From Phaeobacter inhibens DSM 16374 (GTDB lineage Bacteria; Pseudomonadota; Alphaproteobacteria; Rhodobacterales; Rhodobacteraceae), in the NCBI RefSeq assembly GCF_000473105.1, contig NZ_AXBB01000006.1, positions 23,580 to 87,579 of the forward strand: DNA of 64,000 nucleotides. The letters run 5' to 3'. The position numbers and the translations under genes are program-made. Each line of letters begins with the position of its first letter. The stretch's first letter is position 1. The notes below the pieces were generated by a model, which was given only the letters and a program-made list of their open reading frames with translations, made no database searches and was not told where the DNA came from. Shown in pieces: positions 53,681-62,223 of the stretch.

Positions 53681-55770
53681 ACGAGCACTTGGAGCGGCAC
53701 GAAAGCGTGACAAGACCAATCCTTTTCGCCCTCCATGAAGGCTTGAGTCTCGGATGAATTGCTGCTGGCGCTGCGCTTTTCGATGTAGAGATGACCATCC
53801 TCGGCCTTCAGAGGTCGGATCGACCTTCCGGTCACTTCGGCCACGGCATCGTCGCCAAACGCCCAGAGGATCTGATCGAGCGCCGAAGGGATCGGGGCCA
53901 GCGTCATCAACTCCATCATGGCCGCATCTCGTAGGGCGAGCGCCTCGCGCGAGACAACGAGCGCGCCGATCTCGTCCCTGAGCGGCTCGGCCACCAAATT
54001 GCCGTCGATCTCAACCAGCTTTTGCGCGTGGATCGGGAAGGCCTGTTCGAGGTAGCCCAGAACATAGTCGCGCGGCGTCAAGGCACCCTCGACGAGCTCG
54101 TCGTCGGAATCCATCGTCTCAAGCCGGCGTTTCAGCAGGCTCTCGCCTGTCGAGACCACCTGGATAACGCAAGCCTTGCCGGCTGCCAGGTCGTCCTCGA
54201 TGGCGCGGATGATGGTCGGGGCCTTCATGCCCATCAGCAGATGGTTGAAAAAGCGCTGCTTGGTGCTTTCAAATCGGGACTTGGCCGAGGCGCGTGCCGC
54301 CGAGGCATTGGTCTCGCCCGAGGCATCGTTGACGCCGGTCGCAGTCAACGCCGCCTCGAGATTGTGATGGATGGTGCGGAAGGCTCCCGCATAGGCGTCG
54401 TAGATCTCGATCTGCGCCGGGGTGAGCGCGTGTTCGAGCACGTCATACTCCACCCCATCAAAGCTGAGGGCGCGGGCCGTGTAGAGCCCGAGCGTCTTGA
54501 GATCACGGGCGACTACCTCCATTGCAGCAACGCCGCCGGCTTCCATGGCCGAGACGAAACTCTCGCGGCTCGGGAAGGGGTATTCGGGGCCTTGTCCCCA
54601 GAGACCGAGACGCGCGGCATAGGCGAGGTTGTGCACGCTCGTGGCCCCCGTGGCCGAGATGTAGAAGACGCGAGCGCGGGGTGCTGCCAGTTGCAGCCGC
54701 AGGCCAGCAAGGCCCTGCTGGGAGGGTTTGACCCCCCTGCCCTGCTCGGACCCGGCCGCGTTCTGCATGGCATGGGCCTCATCAAAGGCCAGTACGCCTT
54801 CAAAGTCTTCGCCCATCCAGTCGAGGATCTGGCTCAGTCGCGTGGTGCCGCATTTGCCCGCGGACCGCAGCGTGGCGTAGGTCACGAAGAGGATACCGTC
54901 GCCCATCGGGATGGCCTGGTCCGGTTTCCATTTGGAGAGCGGCTGAATGTCGGCTGGCGAGCCGCCGAGATCGGTCCAGTCGCGTATCGCGTACTCGATG
55001 AGCGTCGCGTATTTGGAGACCCAGATCGCCTTCCTGCGCCCGGCCAGCCAGTTCACGAGAATGAGCCCTGCGCATTCGCGCCCCTTGCCGCAACCGGTGC
55101 CGTCGCCGAGGAAATACCCGAGACGATAGGCACGTGCGTGCGCGTTATCATCGGCGCGCGTCAGCTTGGTCTGGTCGTCATCAATGGTGAACCTACCGGG
55201 CAGGTCGCGCCCATGGGCCTCATGCGCCATGATGATGGTCTCGAGCTGCGCCTCGGAGAGATGTCCCTCCTCGATCAACCGGGCGGGCAGGCGCAGTTCT
55301 GCACTGCCCGTGCCTGAGGGCATGGGCGGTGCCACAGAGGCCATGGCGATGCTCTCGACCAGCGGCGTGGGATGTTCCTGCGCGCCCGCGATCTCGATCC
55401 GTTGCGGGCGGTAGCGCGCATAGATGTCCGAGACGGGCGTGTTGTCGCGGGGGACATTGAAGCTTGTGAAGCTGAGCGGGATGGCAGCATTGGCGCGGGG
55501 TTTGGAGGCGGCGACTGTGGCAACTGGGCGCTTGCGCGTGACAGGTACTGGACCGACCGATCGCGCATGAGGGTTTATCGCCTCCCCTTGGGCGGAACGC
55601 GCCTCCGGCCGGGTCGCGGCCACGGCGTCGACATATGCCAAAGCATCGTCCAGACCCCGCACCGTGGCGCGGATCATCTCGCCGCCCTCCTGCACTTTGT
55701 CGAAGATCATGAGCTGGGTTTCGACAAAAGTGCCGAGCTTGCGATAAACCTGCCCCGGCATCGTCAACAC
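53677..55770 (-). pseudogene. Strawberry-notch-like helicase, C-terminus truncated by the IS3 element
   Basis: 697 codons. The SF2-type ATPase is recognisable: GTGCGKGRECAG (Walker A), LAFDEAHAMQN (DEAH box), and YISATGATSVHNLAYAARLG, with the C-terminal domain starting near RFFNHLLMGMKAP. The final residues (HAFVPLQVLV) and the stop come from the IS3 right end, so the rest of the C-terminal part is lost. The frame starts (GTG) inside the stop of the methyltransferase gene; the two are probably halves of one large fused gene separated by a frameshift. Its role in plasmids is not established. Confidence 0.75.
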
Positions 55771-56531
55771 TAGTCGCGGCGTAAGGGGGCCGCAGGCGCG
55801 GCATCGCGTTCGGGCGTGAAGCCGAGCGGCATGATCGCAACCAGCCGCCCACCGGGTGCCAGGCGCTTCGCGGCCGCGATGAGATGTTTGGCGGCGATGT
55901 GCTTGTCGCGGGATCGGTCGACCGAAGAGGCGAAGGGCGGGTTCATCACCACGACATCGGGCAGGACCGGTGTCTGCAGCAGATCGTCGATATGTTCGCC
56001 GTCATGGCCCGTCACCTCGCCGCCGAAGACCACGCGCAGGAGGCGCTGGCGCAAAGGGTCGATCTCGTTGAGCAGAAACGTGGCACCGGCCCGGGCGGCG
56101 AACGCGGCCAGGGCACCGGTGCCAGCCGAGGGTTCCAGCACGGTCTCGCCCTCGCGGATCGCAGCCGCCCGCACGGCCAAGGCGGCAAATGGCAGTGGCG
56201 TGGAAAACTGCTGCAACCGGATCTGCTGCTCGGAGCGGCGGGTTTCCGTCAGCAGCCGTGAGGCAAGCAGTTTTGCGGCGAAGTAATCATCCTCACTGCT
56301 GTCGCCACGTAGCAGCGCCTGCACAGCCGCCGCCTGCATCATGTCATAGGCCTTCCGCCAGTCCCAGGCGCCTCCGGCATCGCTGCCATGAAACACCTCG
56401 CGCATGATGCGCGCGAGCGCTGAGCTGCGTAGGGGCTGGTGGTCGATCTCCGCGCCGACTTGCGCCAGCGCAGAGGCGAGATGACCGTCGGAGGTTGAGA
56501 GAGCCGGGCTTGCCGGATTGGGCTTGGACAT
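55770..56531 (-). CDS. SAM-dependent DNA methyltransferase domain, probably N-terminal half of a broken methyltransferase-helicase
   Basis: 253 residues. The SAM-binding motif is ETVLEPSAGTGALAAFAARA (about 130) and the N6-type motif is VVVMNPPFASSVDRSRDKH (about 200), so it probably targets adenine or glutamine. The last residues (PERDAAPAAPLRRD) look out of frame, whereas the next frame opens with LVLTMPGQVYRKLGTFVETQ, the expected continuation in intact fusions of about 1,400 residues. A frameshift near 55775-55810 is likely. Translational coupling of two genuine genes is the alternative. Confidence 0.7.
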   Translation of the reverse strand: MSKPNPASPALSTSDGHLASALAQVGAEIDHQPLRSSALARIMREVFHGSDAGGAWDWRKAYDMMQAAAVQALLRGDSSEDDYFAAKLLASRLLTETRRSEQQIRLQQFSTPLPFAALAVRAAAIREGETVLEPSAGTGALAAFAARAGATFLLNEIDPLRQRLLRVVFGGEVTGHDGEHIDDLLQTPVLPDVVVMNPPFASSVDRSRDKHIAAKHLIAAAKRLAPGGRLVAIMPLGFTPERDAAPAAPLRRD

Positions 56532-56570
56532 GGGATTTTCCTTTGGATCAGGGTCTGAGTTCCAAAGGAC

Positions 56571-56608
56571 AAAAAGCCCGCTCTACACTTTGAAGGCGTG
56601 GAGCGAGC
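56571..56608 (-). terminator. Rho-independent terminator after the toxin gene
   Basis: On the minus strand GCTCGCTCCAC pairs with GTGTAGAGCGGGC (with wobble pairs) and is followed directly by TTTTTG. It is 30 bases beyond the toxin stop and 40 bases before the methyltransferase start. Confidence 0.8.
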
Positions 56609-56637
56609 AATTTCTTAGCGGGGGGCCTGCACCCCGA

Positions 56638-56913
56638 TCATGGCCACTGCTGCGCAGCATGAAGAACGCGCAAAATGGTCACCATCTCAGGGCTTTCAGC
56701 ATAAACCACGATGTAGTTCGGCCGAACAACCATCTCCCTAGTCCCGTCCACACGGCCCGCGCGGTACATCTGAGGGTGTTTTGGAAGGCGGGACGTCTTG
56801 TGCTCAATCTCGTCTTTGAGAACTTGGGCGGCATCCGGGTTGTCGTCAGAGATATAGTCAATGATTGCCAGCAAGTCGGCTATGGCTGTGGCTTTCCATT
56901 CAAGATTTGGCAA
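56638..56913 (-). CDS. RelE/ParE-family toxin
   Basis: 91 residues from a TTG start at 56913 with GGGAAG upstream, lying inside the antitoxin's last codons; TTG 56928 is an alternative. The RelE/ParE pattern is seen in WKATAIADLLAIIDYISDDN, then RLPKHPQMYRAGRVDGTREM and PNYIVVYAESPEMVTILRVL. The last segment (ILRVLHAAQQWP) holds the His/Trp typical of ParE-type ends. Such toxins inhibit gyrase or cleave mRNA; which cannot be told here. It is the second gene of a two-gene module with the RelB-like antitoxin. Confidence 0.88.
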   Translation of the reverse strand: MPNLEWKATAIADLLAIIDYISDDNPDAAQVLKDEIEHKTSRLPKHPQMYRAGRVDGTREMVVRPNYIVVYAESPEMVTILRVLHAAQQWP

Positions 56914-57199
56914 GGCGCTTCCCGTCAATCAATGCCTGGGCGTCTTGCATCACCTTCGTATGGGGCGTTGTGGGCCGTGGATCGTCCAGCGCTTCCTGTA
57001 CCTTCGCCCGGAACCAGGCGTCATAGGCATCCGGATCAGCAGTCAATCCGGCAGGCAAGCCGCCTTCTGCGGCCACGCGGGTCAGAAGAATACGCACCGC
57101 GTCGGAGAGCGTCAGACCGACGCCCGCAAGTGCGTCCGAAGCCTGTGCTTTCAGCTGATCGTCAACACGGACATGAAGCATGGATGTTTGGGCAGGCAT
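56900..57199 (-). CDS. RelB/DinJ-family antitoxin
   Basis: 99 residues. The N-terminal ribbon-helix-helix is MLHVRVDDQLKAQASDALAG, then VGLTLSDAVRILLTRVA; the C-terminal part is expected to wrap the toxin. The pattern is that of RelB/DinJ antitoxins. GGAAGACT precedes the ATG. It overlaps the toxin gene by 14 bases. An 18-bp palindrome lies 29 bases upstream. Confidence 0.9.
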   Translation of the reverse strand: MPAQTSMLHVRVDDQLKAQASDALAGVGLTLSDAVRILLTRVAAEGGLPAGLTADPDAYDAWFRAKVQEALDDPRPTTPHTKVMQDAQALIDGKRLAKS

Positions 57200-57227
57200 G
57201 GATAGTCTTCCAGTTGATGGGAATGAT

Positions 57228-57245
57228 GTATCTCATTTGAGATAC
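57228..57245. promoter_or_regulatory. toxin-antitoxin operator palindrome
   Basis: GTATCTCA (57228-57235), a TT spacer and TGAGATAC (57238-57245) make a perfect 18-bp palindrome just upstream of the antitoxin gene, as expected for an autoregulated ribbon-helix-helix antitoxin. Confidence 0.75.
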
Positions 57246-57303
57246 GATTTCAAGTCGGCAGTATGTGTGCGCGTGGTCCCGTGGTGTTGTCTCAGCGGGA
57301 AAC

Positions 57304-57960
57304 TCAGTCCCCCTGCCCCGCCAGAAATTCCGCCAGCACAGGACTGGCCTCGCCCTTTGCGGAGCTGAGCAGCACCGAGCCCACAAGCGTAGCTTTAGAC
57401 AGGCGCACGAGCCCGCCGGTTTCCTCGATACGATAGCAGCGGCGTTTTTGCCGCCCGCGCCTGTAGTGGGTCGCGGTGACGATCTGGCAGGTGCTGCCAT
57501 CGGTGAGTGTCACAGGGGTGGCGAGCCTGATCTTGTCGCCTTCCTCGTAGTCGGGGATCGACGCCCAATCCCGGCAGCGCTGGCGCCAGGCATGGGCGTA
57601 GCTGTCCGGGTCTTTCAGGTTGGAGAGAAGCTCGATCAGCCCAAGCGGAGCACGAGACTCGTTCGGGCCAGCGCTTTCCTCCATGTCCTTATAGCCCCAG
57701 CAGCCGTCATCGTATCGGGTGAGGAAGACAGCCCCGAAAGTGAAGGAGCCATCCGGATCGGTCACATAGGTCGCGTCTTCGACAGCGGTGCCGTCGAGAT
57801 TGGTGACCTTTGCCGCTGCATACCAGGTGGAGCCGACCTTGCAGGCCTTGACCAATTCGGTTTTGCGCGTGCCTCCCTCGAAGGTACAGAGCCGGGTGAT
57901 CTCCGCTTTCTCATCCGCGTAGGTCTGGACGCGGCGGTCGGTGTAAAAGAGCCAACCCAT
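57304..57960 (-). CDS. DUF6927-like plasmid protein
   Basis: 218 residues. The start MGWLFYTDRRVQTYADEKAE, the ALVFLTRYD-like AVFLTRYDDGCWGYKDMEES and the C-terminal half rich in basic residues fit the DUF6927 family as I remember it. There is no signal and no membrane segment. The start overlaps the stop of the preceding gene, so the two are coupled. Function unknown; genes of this kind sit with ArdC and ParB-like genes on Rhodobacterales plasmids. Confidence 0.65.
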   Translation of the reverse strand: MGWLFYTDRRVQTYADEKAEITRLCTFEGGTRKTELVKACKVGSTWYAAAKVTNLDGTAVEDATYVTDPDGSFTFGAVFLTRYDDGCWGYKDMEESAGPNESRAPLGLIELLSNLKDPDSYAHAWRQRCRDWASIPDYEEGDKIRLATPVTLTDGSTCQIVTATHYRRGRQKRRCYRIEETGGLVRLSKATLVGSVLLSSAKGEASPVLAEFLAGQGD

Positions 57961-58553
57961 TACGCCGCCCTCCGATCATCGAGTTCCCTCAGCGCATCGA
58001 GCGGCACGCGATAGGGCTGCATGGCGTCGAAATCCTCGCAATTGCCACAGTTCTGCACGATCGCGAAGGTATCGCAGGCATCCTTGGGGGTGACCCGGAA
58101 GGTGCCGCCGAGGCCCGAGGGCACTTCGTAGGTCCCGCCGATGAGATAGTTCGCGGCCCGGCGCACGAAGACGCGGATGCTGTGGCCATCGGTGGCGAGC
58201 CGGATCCCCCCCTGCCACCGGTCAATGAGCACCTGCACATCGTCCAGGATGTCCGTGTAGAACTGGCCAGTCAGATCGCGAAACGCCATGCGGCGCTGCG
58301 CCATCCAGTCAGTGTCGCGAAACGGATTCATGCCATCGGCGAAGGCGAAGGAGGGATCGGCCCGCTCGGTCGTGACGATGCGGGTGGTCGTGCCATCGAT
58401 GCCGTTCGAGCGCAGATGCACACCATTGCCGACCATGAGGATCAGGGCCGGCCTGTCCACGGGCCCGTTCCAGTTGGGCAGGAAGGTTTTGCAAGCGCGC
58501 GCATGTGCGATTTGCGCCGCAACAGCGGAGGCAGAAAACTTGAGAATAGCCAT
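57960..58553 (-). CDS. hypothetical plasmid protein
   Basis: 197 residues from ATG 58553 (MAILKFSASA), with GGAAAG upstream; the longer frame to 58703 overlaps the ParB-like gene and was rejected. The protein is soluble and contains a cysteine pair (NCGNCEDFDAM) near the C-terminus. No family is recognised. It is coupled to the DUF6927 gene and 76 bases downstream of the ParB-like gene. Confidence 0.6.
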   Translation of the reverse strand: MAILKFSASAVAAQIAHARACKTFLPNWNGPVDRPALILMVGNGVHLRSNGIDGTTTRIVTTERADPSFAFADGMNPFRDTDWMAQRRMAFRDLTGQFYTDILDDVQVLIDRWQGGIRLATDGHSIRVFVRRAANYLIGGTYEVPSGLGGTFRVTPKDACDTFAIVQNCGNCEDFDAMQPYRVPLDALRELDDRRAA

Positions 58554-58629
58554 GGGGATGTCTTTCCGTTGGGTGTGGGAGGGTCGACCCGCGCGAGCGG
58601 CATGGCCCACGCGCGGGTCGCGTGGTGGC

Positions 58630-60612
58630 TCAGGCCGCTTGCGCGACCTCGCCGTCAGGTTCCGGGGTTTCCGTGATCGGCGCCGTCTCATCACAGGCGC
58701 CACCGGCGGTCTGCATCATCGGCGGGCACCAGGCCGCCACGGCAGCGCGCTGCGCGTCCATTAGCGTGGCGAAAGGCTCGGCAAAGAGTTTGTCGCAGAA
58801 GGAGACAATCTCCTTCTTGCTCGACGAGGCCAGCGTCGCCGCCTCCTGGGCCAGGCCCAGATCCTCGCCGAGGATCTTCAGGAGCCCGGCCTTCTTGAAG
58901 CGGTTGAAGAGTGCCGCATTCGGTGTCCAGTGGGCGCGAATATCGGGCATGATCTCGATCTCGAACGCATGCATCAGGCTGTCGCGCTGGCGGTCCCGCG
59001 CGAAGCAGGACTGCGTCGTGCTGGCCGTCGCATAGGCGACGAGCTTGGCCTTCTCACCCGGCTTCAGCGCGCGAAACGCCGCGAACTGATCGGCGGGCGA
59101 ACGGCTGTCATCGAGCCACGACAGGTCCAGCGTATCATGCGCCGCGGCCACCTGCTCAAGCGAGGTCTCGTCGATCTCGTCCATCTTGGCATGGCTGCGG
59201 TATTCCTTGCGGGCGTCGACCTTGATCGCCTGCGTGACACTCATGCCGCTGGCCAGAACATCACTCACCAGCTTGAAGAGCGTCAGATCGAGCGTGGCCT
59301 CGGGATGCAGCGCCATCGCGGCGCCAAGGGCCATGGCCCGCTCGGTCTTGAGGTCCTCAGCCAGTGAGGCCGGATAGGTGATTTCGCCAGCGACCGGGGC
59401 CTCCTCCCCGGTCGGGCTAGCCGAGGAGCCACGCACGCCTTCCTCTTTCGCGGTGTCCTCCGGGCGCACGAGGCCAATATGGAGCGTCACCTTCCCATTT
59501 GACCACGAGGCGACAACCCCGGCGCGCGCCAGGTCCTCGGTGCTATAAGCCTCCTGCAGGTCGCGGGATTCCTCTTCCAGTGCGTCCACGCGGTCGTAGA
59601 GAGCGTTGTAGGCGTCGTCATCGAGCCCCTCATCTTCCATCTCGAGTTGCAGTTGCTCAAGCTCGGCGGTGATCTCGTCGATGCGCTTCTGGGCGGCCTC
59701 ATCGGGCTCGATCGGACCGGGATAGACGCGGCCGTAGTCGGCCATGGTCGCGTAATCATAGCGGACCAACGCATCGGCCCAGGCAAAGCCCAGCCTCACA
59801 CGGGCCTCCTCGGCGGCGGCCTCGAGCTTCTCGAGCAGGATGGTCTCGACCAGTGCCGCATCCTCGAGCACCGAATGTTCTTCCAGCAGATCGGCCGCGA
59901 CAGCGCCGCCGCGGGCCTCGTAGTCTTCCCGCACGAAGGCTCCGATATCGTCGCTGACCTGCACGCCGCGAGATTTCAGCGCCTGACGGACAGTGTAGGC
60001 CTGCAGATAGCTGTCTTCCTTGGTGAGCGCCTCATAGACCTCGCGCTGCACCTCCTGGCTCGGGTGCTCGGCAAAGGCCTTCATCGTGTCGAGCGTGATC
60101 GTCTTCGCCCGGGCCGCGGCGCGGATATCGAGGTGGATCAGCCCGTAGCGCAACCGGCCTTTCACGGCGGCCACCGTGGTGCCGAAGGTTTTTGCGATGG
60201 TCTCGGGCGTCTGGCCATCGATCTCCATCATCCGGGCGAAGGCCTCGAACTCGTCGATGGCATTCATCGGCGCTTGCGTGATGTTCTCAGCCAGCGACAG
60301 CGCCGTCGTCACGTCGCAATCCTCCGGCACAAGGCGGCAGTCGACCTTGGTCTTCGAGGTGAACCCCTTGGCGGCCTTGTCTGCGACCAGCTCGCTCAGC
60401 GCGGCATGGCGACGGCCACCGGCGAGGACGGCGTATTTGCCGTCGAGCTTCTGGACAAGGAGCGGCTGAAGCACACCCAGCACAGCGATGCTGGCTTTCA
60501 GATGCGCGATGTTTTCAGAATCATAGGTTTCCGGGGAGTTACTGCGCACATTGGCGGGATGCGGGACCAGATCGCCGATGGCGACGGTGAGGGGGGCAAA
60601 GCTTGTGGTCAT
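58630..60612 (-). CDS. ParB/Srx-like N-terminal domain protein
   Basis: 660 residues. The ParB nuclease-like domain is at the N-terminus (IGDLVPHPANVRSNSPETYD; VLAGGRRHAALSEL; SLAENITQAPMNAIDEFEAF), followed by a helix-turn-helix (ETIAKTFGTTVAAVKGRLRY). The long middle part (about 280-350) is an acidic coiled coil (ELEQLQLEMEDEGLDDDAYN). There is no adjacent ParA, and the protein is twice the length of partition ParB. It is of the type carried by Rhodobacterales and rhizobial plasmids beside ArdC genes; a role in DNA binding or anti-restriction is possible but unproven. Confidence 0.8.
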   Translation of the reverse strand: MTTSFAPLTVAIGDLVPHPANVRSNSPETYDSENIAHLKASIAVLGVLQPLLVQKLDGKYAVLAGGRRHAALSELVADKAAKGFTSKTKVDCRLVPEDCDVTTALSLAENITQAPMNAIDEFEAFARMMEIDGQTPETIAKTFGTTVAAVKGRLRYGLIHLDIRAAARAKTITLDTMKAFAEHPSQEVQREVYEALTKEDSYLQAYTVRQALKSRGVQVSDDIGAFVREDYEARGGAVAADLLEEHSVLEDAALVETILLEKLEAAAEEARVRLGFAWADALVRYDYATMADYGRVYPGPIEPDEAAQKRIDEITAELEQLQLEMEDEGLDDDAYNALYDRVDALEEESRDLQEAYSTEDLARAGVVASWSNGKVTLHIGLVRPEDTAKEEGVRGSSASPTGEEAPVAGEITYPASLAEDLKTERAMALGAAMALHPEATLDLTLFKLVSDVLASGMSVTQAIKVDARKEYRSHAKMDEIDETSLEQVAAAHDTLDLSWLDDSRSPADQFAAFRALKPGEKAKLVAYATASTTQSCFARDRQRDSLMHAFEIEIMPDIRAHWTPNAALFNRFKKAGLLKILGEDLGLAQEAATLASSSKKEIVSFCDKLFAEPFATLMDAQRAAVAAWCPPMMQTAGGACDETAPITETPEPDGEVAQAA

Positions 60613-60694
60613 GGGATGTCCTTCCAGGTGGGTGAGGTGTGGCCCGCGCCTTCACGCGCGTGACCAATCCACGGCTTCGGGGATCACAACGACA

Positions 60695-60732
60695 GAAGGC
60701 CCACTCTCCCTTTGAGGGAGCAGCGGGCCTTC
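60695..60732 (-). terminator. strong hairpin between DUF3768 and ParB-like genes
   Basis: GAAGGCCC (60695-60702) pairs with GGGCCTTC (60725-60732), and the interior has a further CTCCC/GGGAG stem. On the minus strand it is followed by TGTCGTT. It ends the DUF3768 transcript about 40 bases after the stop, before the ParB-like promoter. Confidence 0.7.
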
Positions 60733-60770
60733 ATCGTCCGAGATGTCAGGGGGAGGCGTCCCCTGCCCCT

Positions 60771-61160
60771 CTACCAATCGCGCGCCAGCATGATGGTCAG
60801 CACGCGCATGGTGGTCGCGGGGTTGTCCGGGGTCTCAGCCCCGTAGCGGAAGTCGGAATCCGCTTCATACAGATCGATTTTCCAGAACACGGTCTCTCCC
60901 CGGATCTCGACCGCCCCGAAATCATGCCAGCCTTCGGGATCATTCTCGGGCTCGAAGGTGTTGAATTCCCCGGTGGCTTTCACGGCCTCGGCCATAAAGC
61001 CGTCACCGGCCTCCATAAGCGAGCGGGTGACATGCATCCGGCCTCGGATGGGCTGCGCGGGCGGCACTCCAAGGCACGCGAGCTTGCGGAACGCGTCGTT
61101 CTGCGCGGCGATCAAGGTCGGATCCGAGCAGTCTGTCTGGGGCTGTACAGTGATGGTCAT
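60771..61160 (-). CDS. DUF3768 protein
   Basis: 129 residues, with the DUF3768 patterns IAAQNDAFRKLACLGVPP near residue 17 and FNTFEPENDPEGWHDFGAVE, then GETVFWKIDLYEADSDFRYG. It is soluble and of normal length. The family is typical of conjugative plasmids and their integrated relatives; the function is unknown. It lies 69 bases after the ArdC gene on the same strand. Confidence 0.88.
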   Translation of the reverse strand: MTITVQPQTDCSDPTLIAAQNDAFRKLACLGVPPAQPIRGRMHVTRSLMEAGDGFMAEAVKATGEFNTFEPENDPEGWHDFGAVEIRGETVFWKIDLYEADSDFRYGAETPDNPATTMRVLTIMLARDW

Positions 61161-61229
61161 AGGGCTCTCCCTTGAGAAGTTGAAACACCCTTCCCAAAGC
61201 CTTCTTTCCCTTTTGCCGACGCACGCCCC

Positions 61230-62183
61230 TCAAGCGGCCTTGGCGTTCTCCCCGGTCCTGCCCGCCTCCGATCTGGCAATCAGGTAGTCACAGGCACGTT
61301 GTGCATCCGCGGCGTACTTGAAGATCGCACCCTTGTCCGACCGAAGAACGCGCAACCAGTTGTGGAGATAGGCGGCATTCATCTCGAGCGTATGGGCCGT
61401 GAAGCCGAGCGTCTGACCCAGGAAAACCGAGGTCAATTCCGCGACGATCTCCTCGCGCGCATAGGAGGTGTTGCCGAACTTCGAGAACCCGAAATCACGG
61501 TTCAGTCGATGGGGGGCTTTCGTGGCATGGGCCAGCTCATGCGCCCAAACCCCGTAGAAATTGCGCGGGTCATGGAACCGCGTGATGGACGGCATGTAGA
61601 CCTTGTCCACGGGTGGCAGATAATAGGCTTCCGTTCCTGTGAAGATGGTCGTGATGTCGATAGCATCGAAAAACGCCTGCATGTGAGGGATGGGCTCGGA
61701 CGGCGGATGCTCGGACGGCGGATGCTCGGGCACCGGCTCCGGATCGGGGAAGAAGCTGTCGGGTAGGCCCTCGATCTGGCAGGCATTGAACACGCGGTAG
61801 GATTTCTGAAAGCGGAAGATGCGGGCTTGCTCGGAGCGAACATCCCCGTCGCTGCCGTCGTTCTCGCCGTCGGCGCCTTTCTGGCTTTGGCCGTAATAGA
61901 CGACGACAGAGGACTTTTCGCCCTTGCGAACCTTCGCGTCCAACGCATTGGCCTGAGGCAGCGTCATCCAGAATGGCGAGCTGTGGCCCGCCATCACGGT
62001 GCGCATGGTCAGCAGGAGGTTGTTCACCCCCTGGTAGGGCTCACCGCCCACGCGCAGGGGGCGTGAGCTGCCGCCTGCGGTCCAGGGCTTGCGCCATGGC
62101 AGGACGCCGCGCTCGATGATGCGGATGATTTCGTTCGTGATGACCTCGGAGGCATCGAATTTGGGCGTGCGGGATCGGGCCAT
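61230..62183 (-). CDS. ardC: ArdC-family anti-restriction protein
   Basis: 317 residues from ATG 62183 (AAAGGACG upstream; a longer frame to 62267 was rejected). The N-terminal single-strand-DNA-binding domain (EIIRIIERGVLPWRKPW, YQGVNNLLL) and the C-terminal metallopeptidase domain with HELAH in GVWAHELAHATKAPHR are both present. ArdC protects entering DNA against restriction. A short insert between the domains has a tandem HPPSE repeat. Here it coexists with a type I system on the same element. Confidence 0.88.
   Translation of the reverse strand: MARSRTPKFDASEVITNEIIRIIERGVLPWRKPWTAGGSSRPLRVGGEPYQGVNNLLLTMRTVMAGHSSPFWMTLPQANALDAKVRKGEKSSVVVYYGQSQKGADGENDGSDGDVRSEQARIFRFQKSYRVFNACQIEGLPDSFFPDPEPVPEHPPSEHPPSEPIPHMQAFFDAIDITTIFTGTEAYYLPPVDKVYMPSITRFHDPRNFYGVWAHELAHATKAPHRLNRDFGFSKFGNTSYAREEIVAELTSVFLGQTLGFTAHTLEMNAAYLHNWLRVLRSDKGAIFKYAADAQRACDYLIARSEAGRTGENAKAA
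61694..61723. repeat. 15-base tandem repeat inside ardC
   Basis: Two exact copies of gctcggacggcggat (61694-61708 and 61709-61723), followed by a partial third, encode HPPSE twice in the interdomain linker. The unit is a multiple of three. Confidence 0.85.
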
Positions 62184-62223
62184 GGCTGGCGTCCTTTCGA
62201 GTGTTGGTGAGAAGATTGAGGGG

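Larger units (their letters stand above)
52507..53699 (+). mobile_element. complete IS3-family insertion sequence
   Basis: About 1,193 bp. The ends are TGCCGCTCC at 52507-52515 and its reverse complement GGAGCGGCA at 53691-53699, with weaker similarity further in. The element encodes the two overlapping transposase frames given below. No target-site duplication is visible next to the ends, and the genes on both sides are truncated at the element, which points to an adjacent deletion after insertion. Confidence 0.85.

Noticed and set aside
54022..55317. 431-residue plus frame opposite the helicase-like gene
   Set aside because: Mirror frame; composition is that of antisense GC-rich DNA and no start signal is present.
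58630..60612. Plasmid partition ParB
   Set aside because: No ParA partner or parS repeats seen, and the protein is twice the usual length; kept only as ParB-like.
59647..60663. 338-residue plus frame opposite the ParB-like gene
   Set aside because: Mirror frame of a gene with clear ParB motifs.
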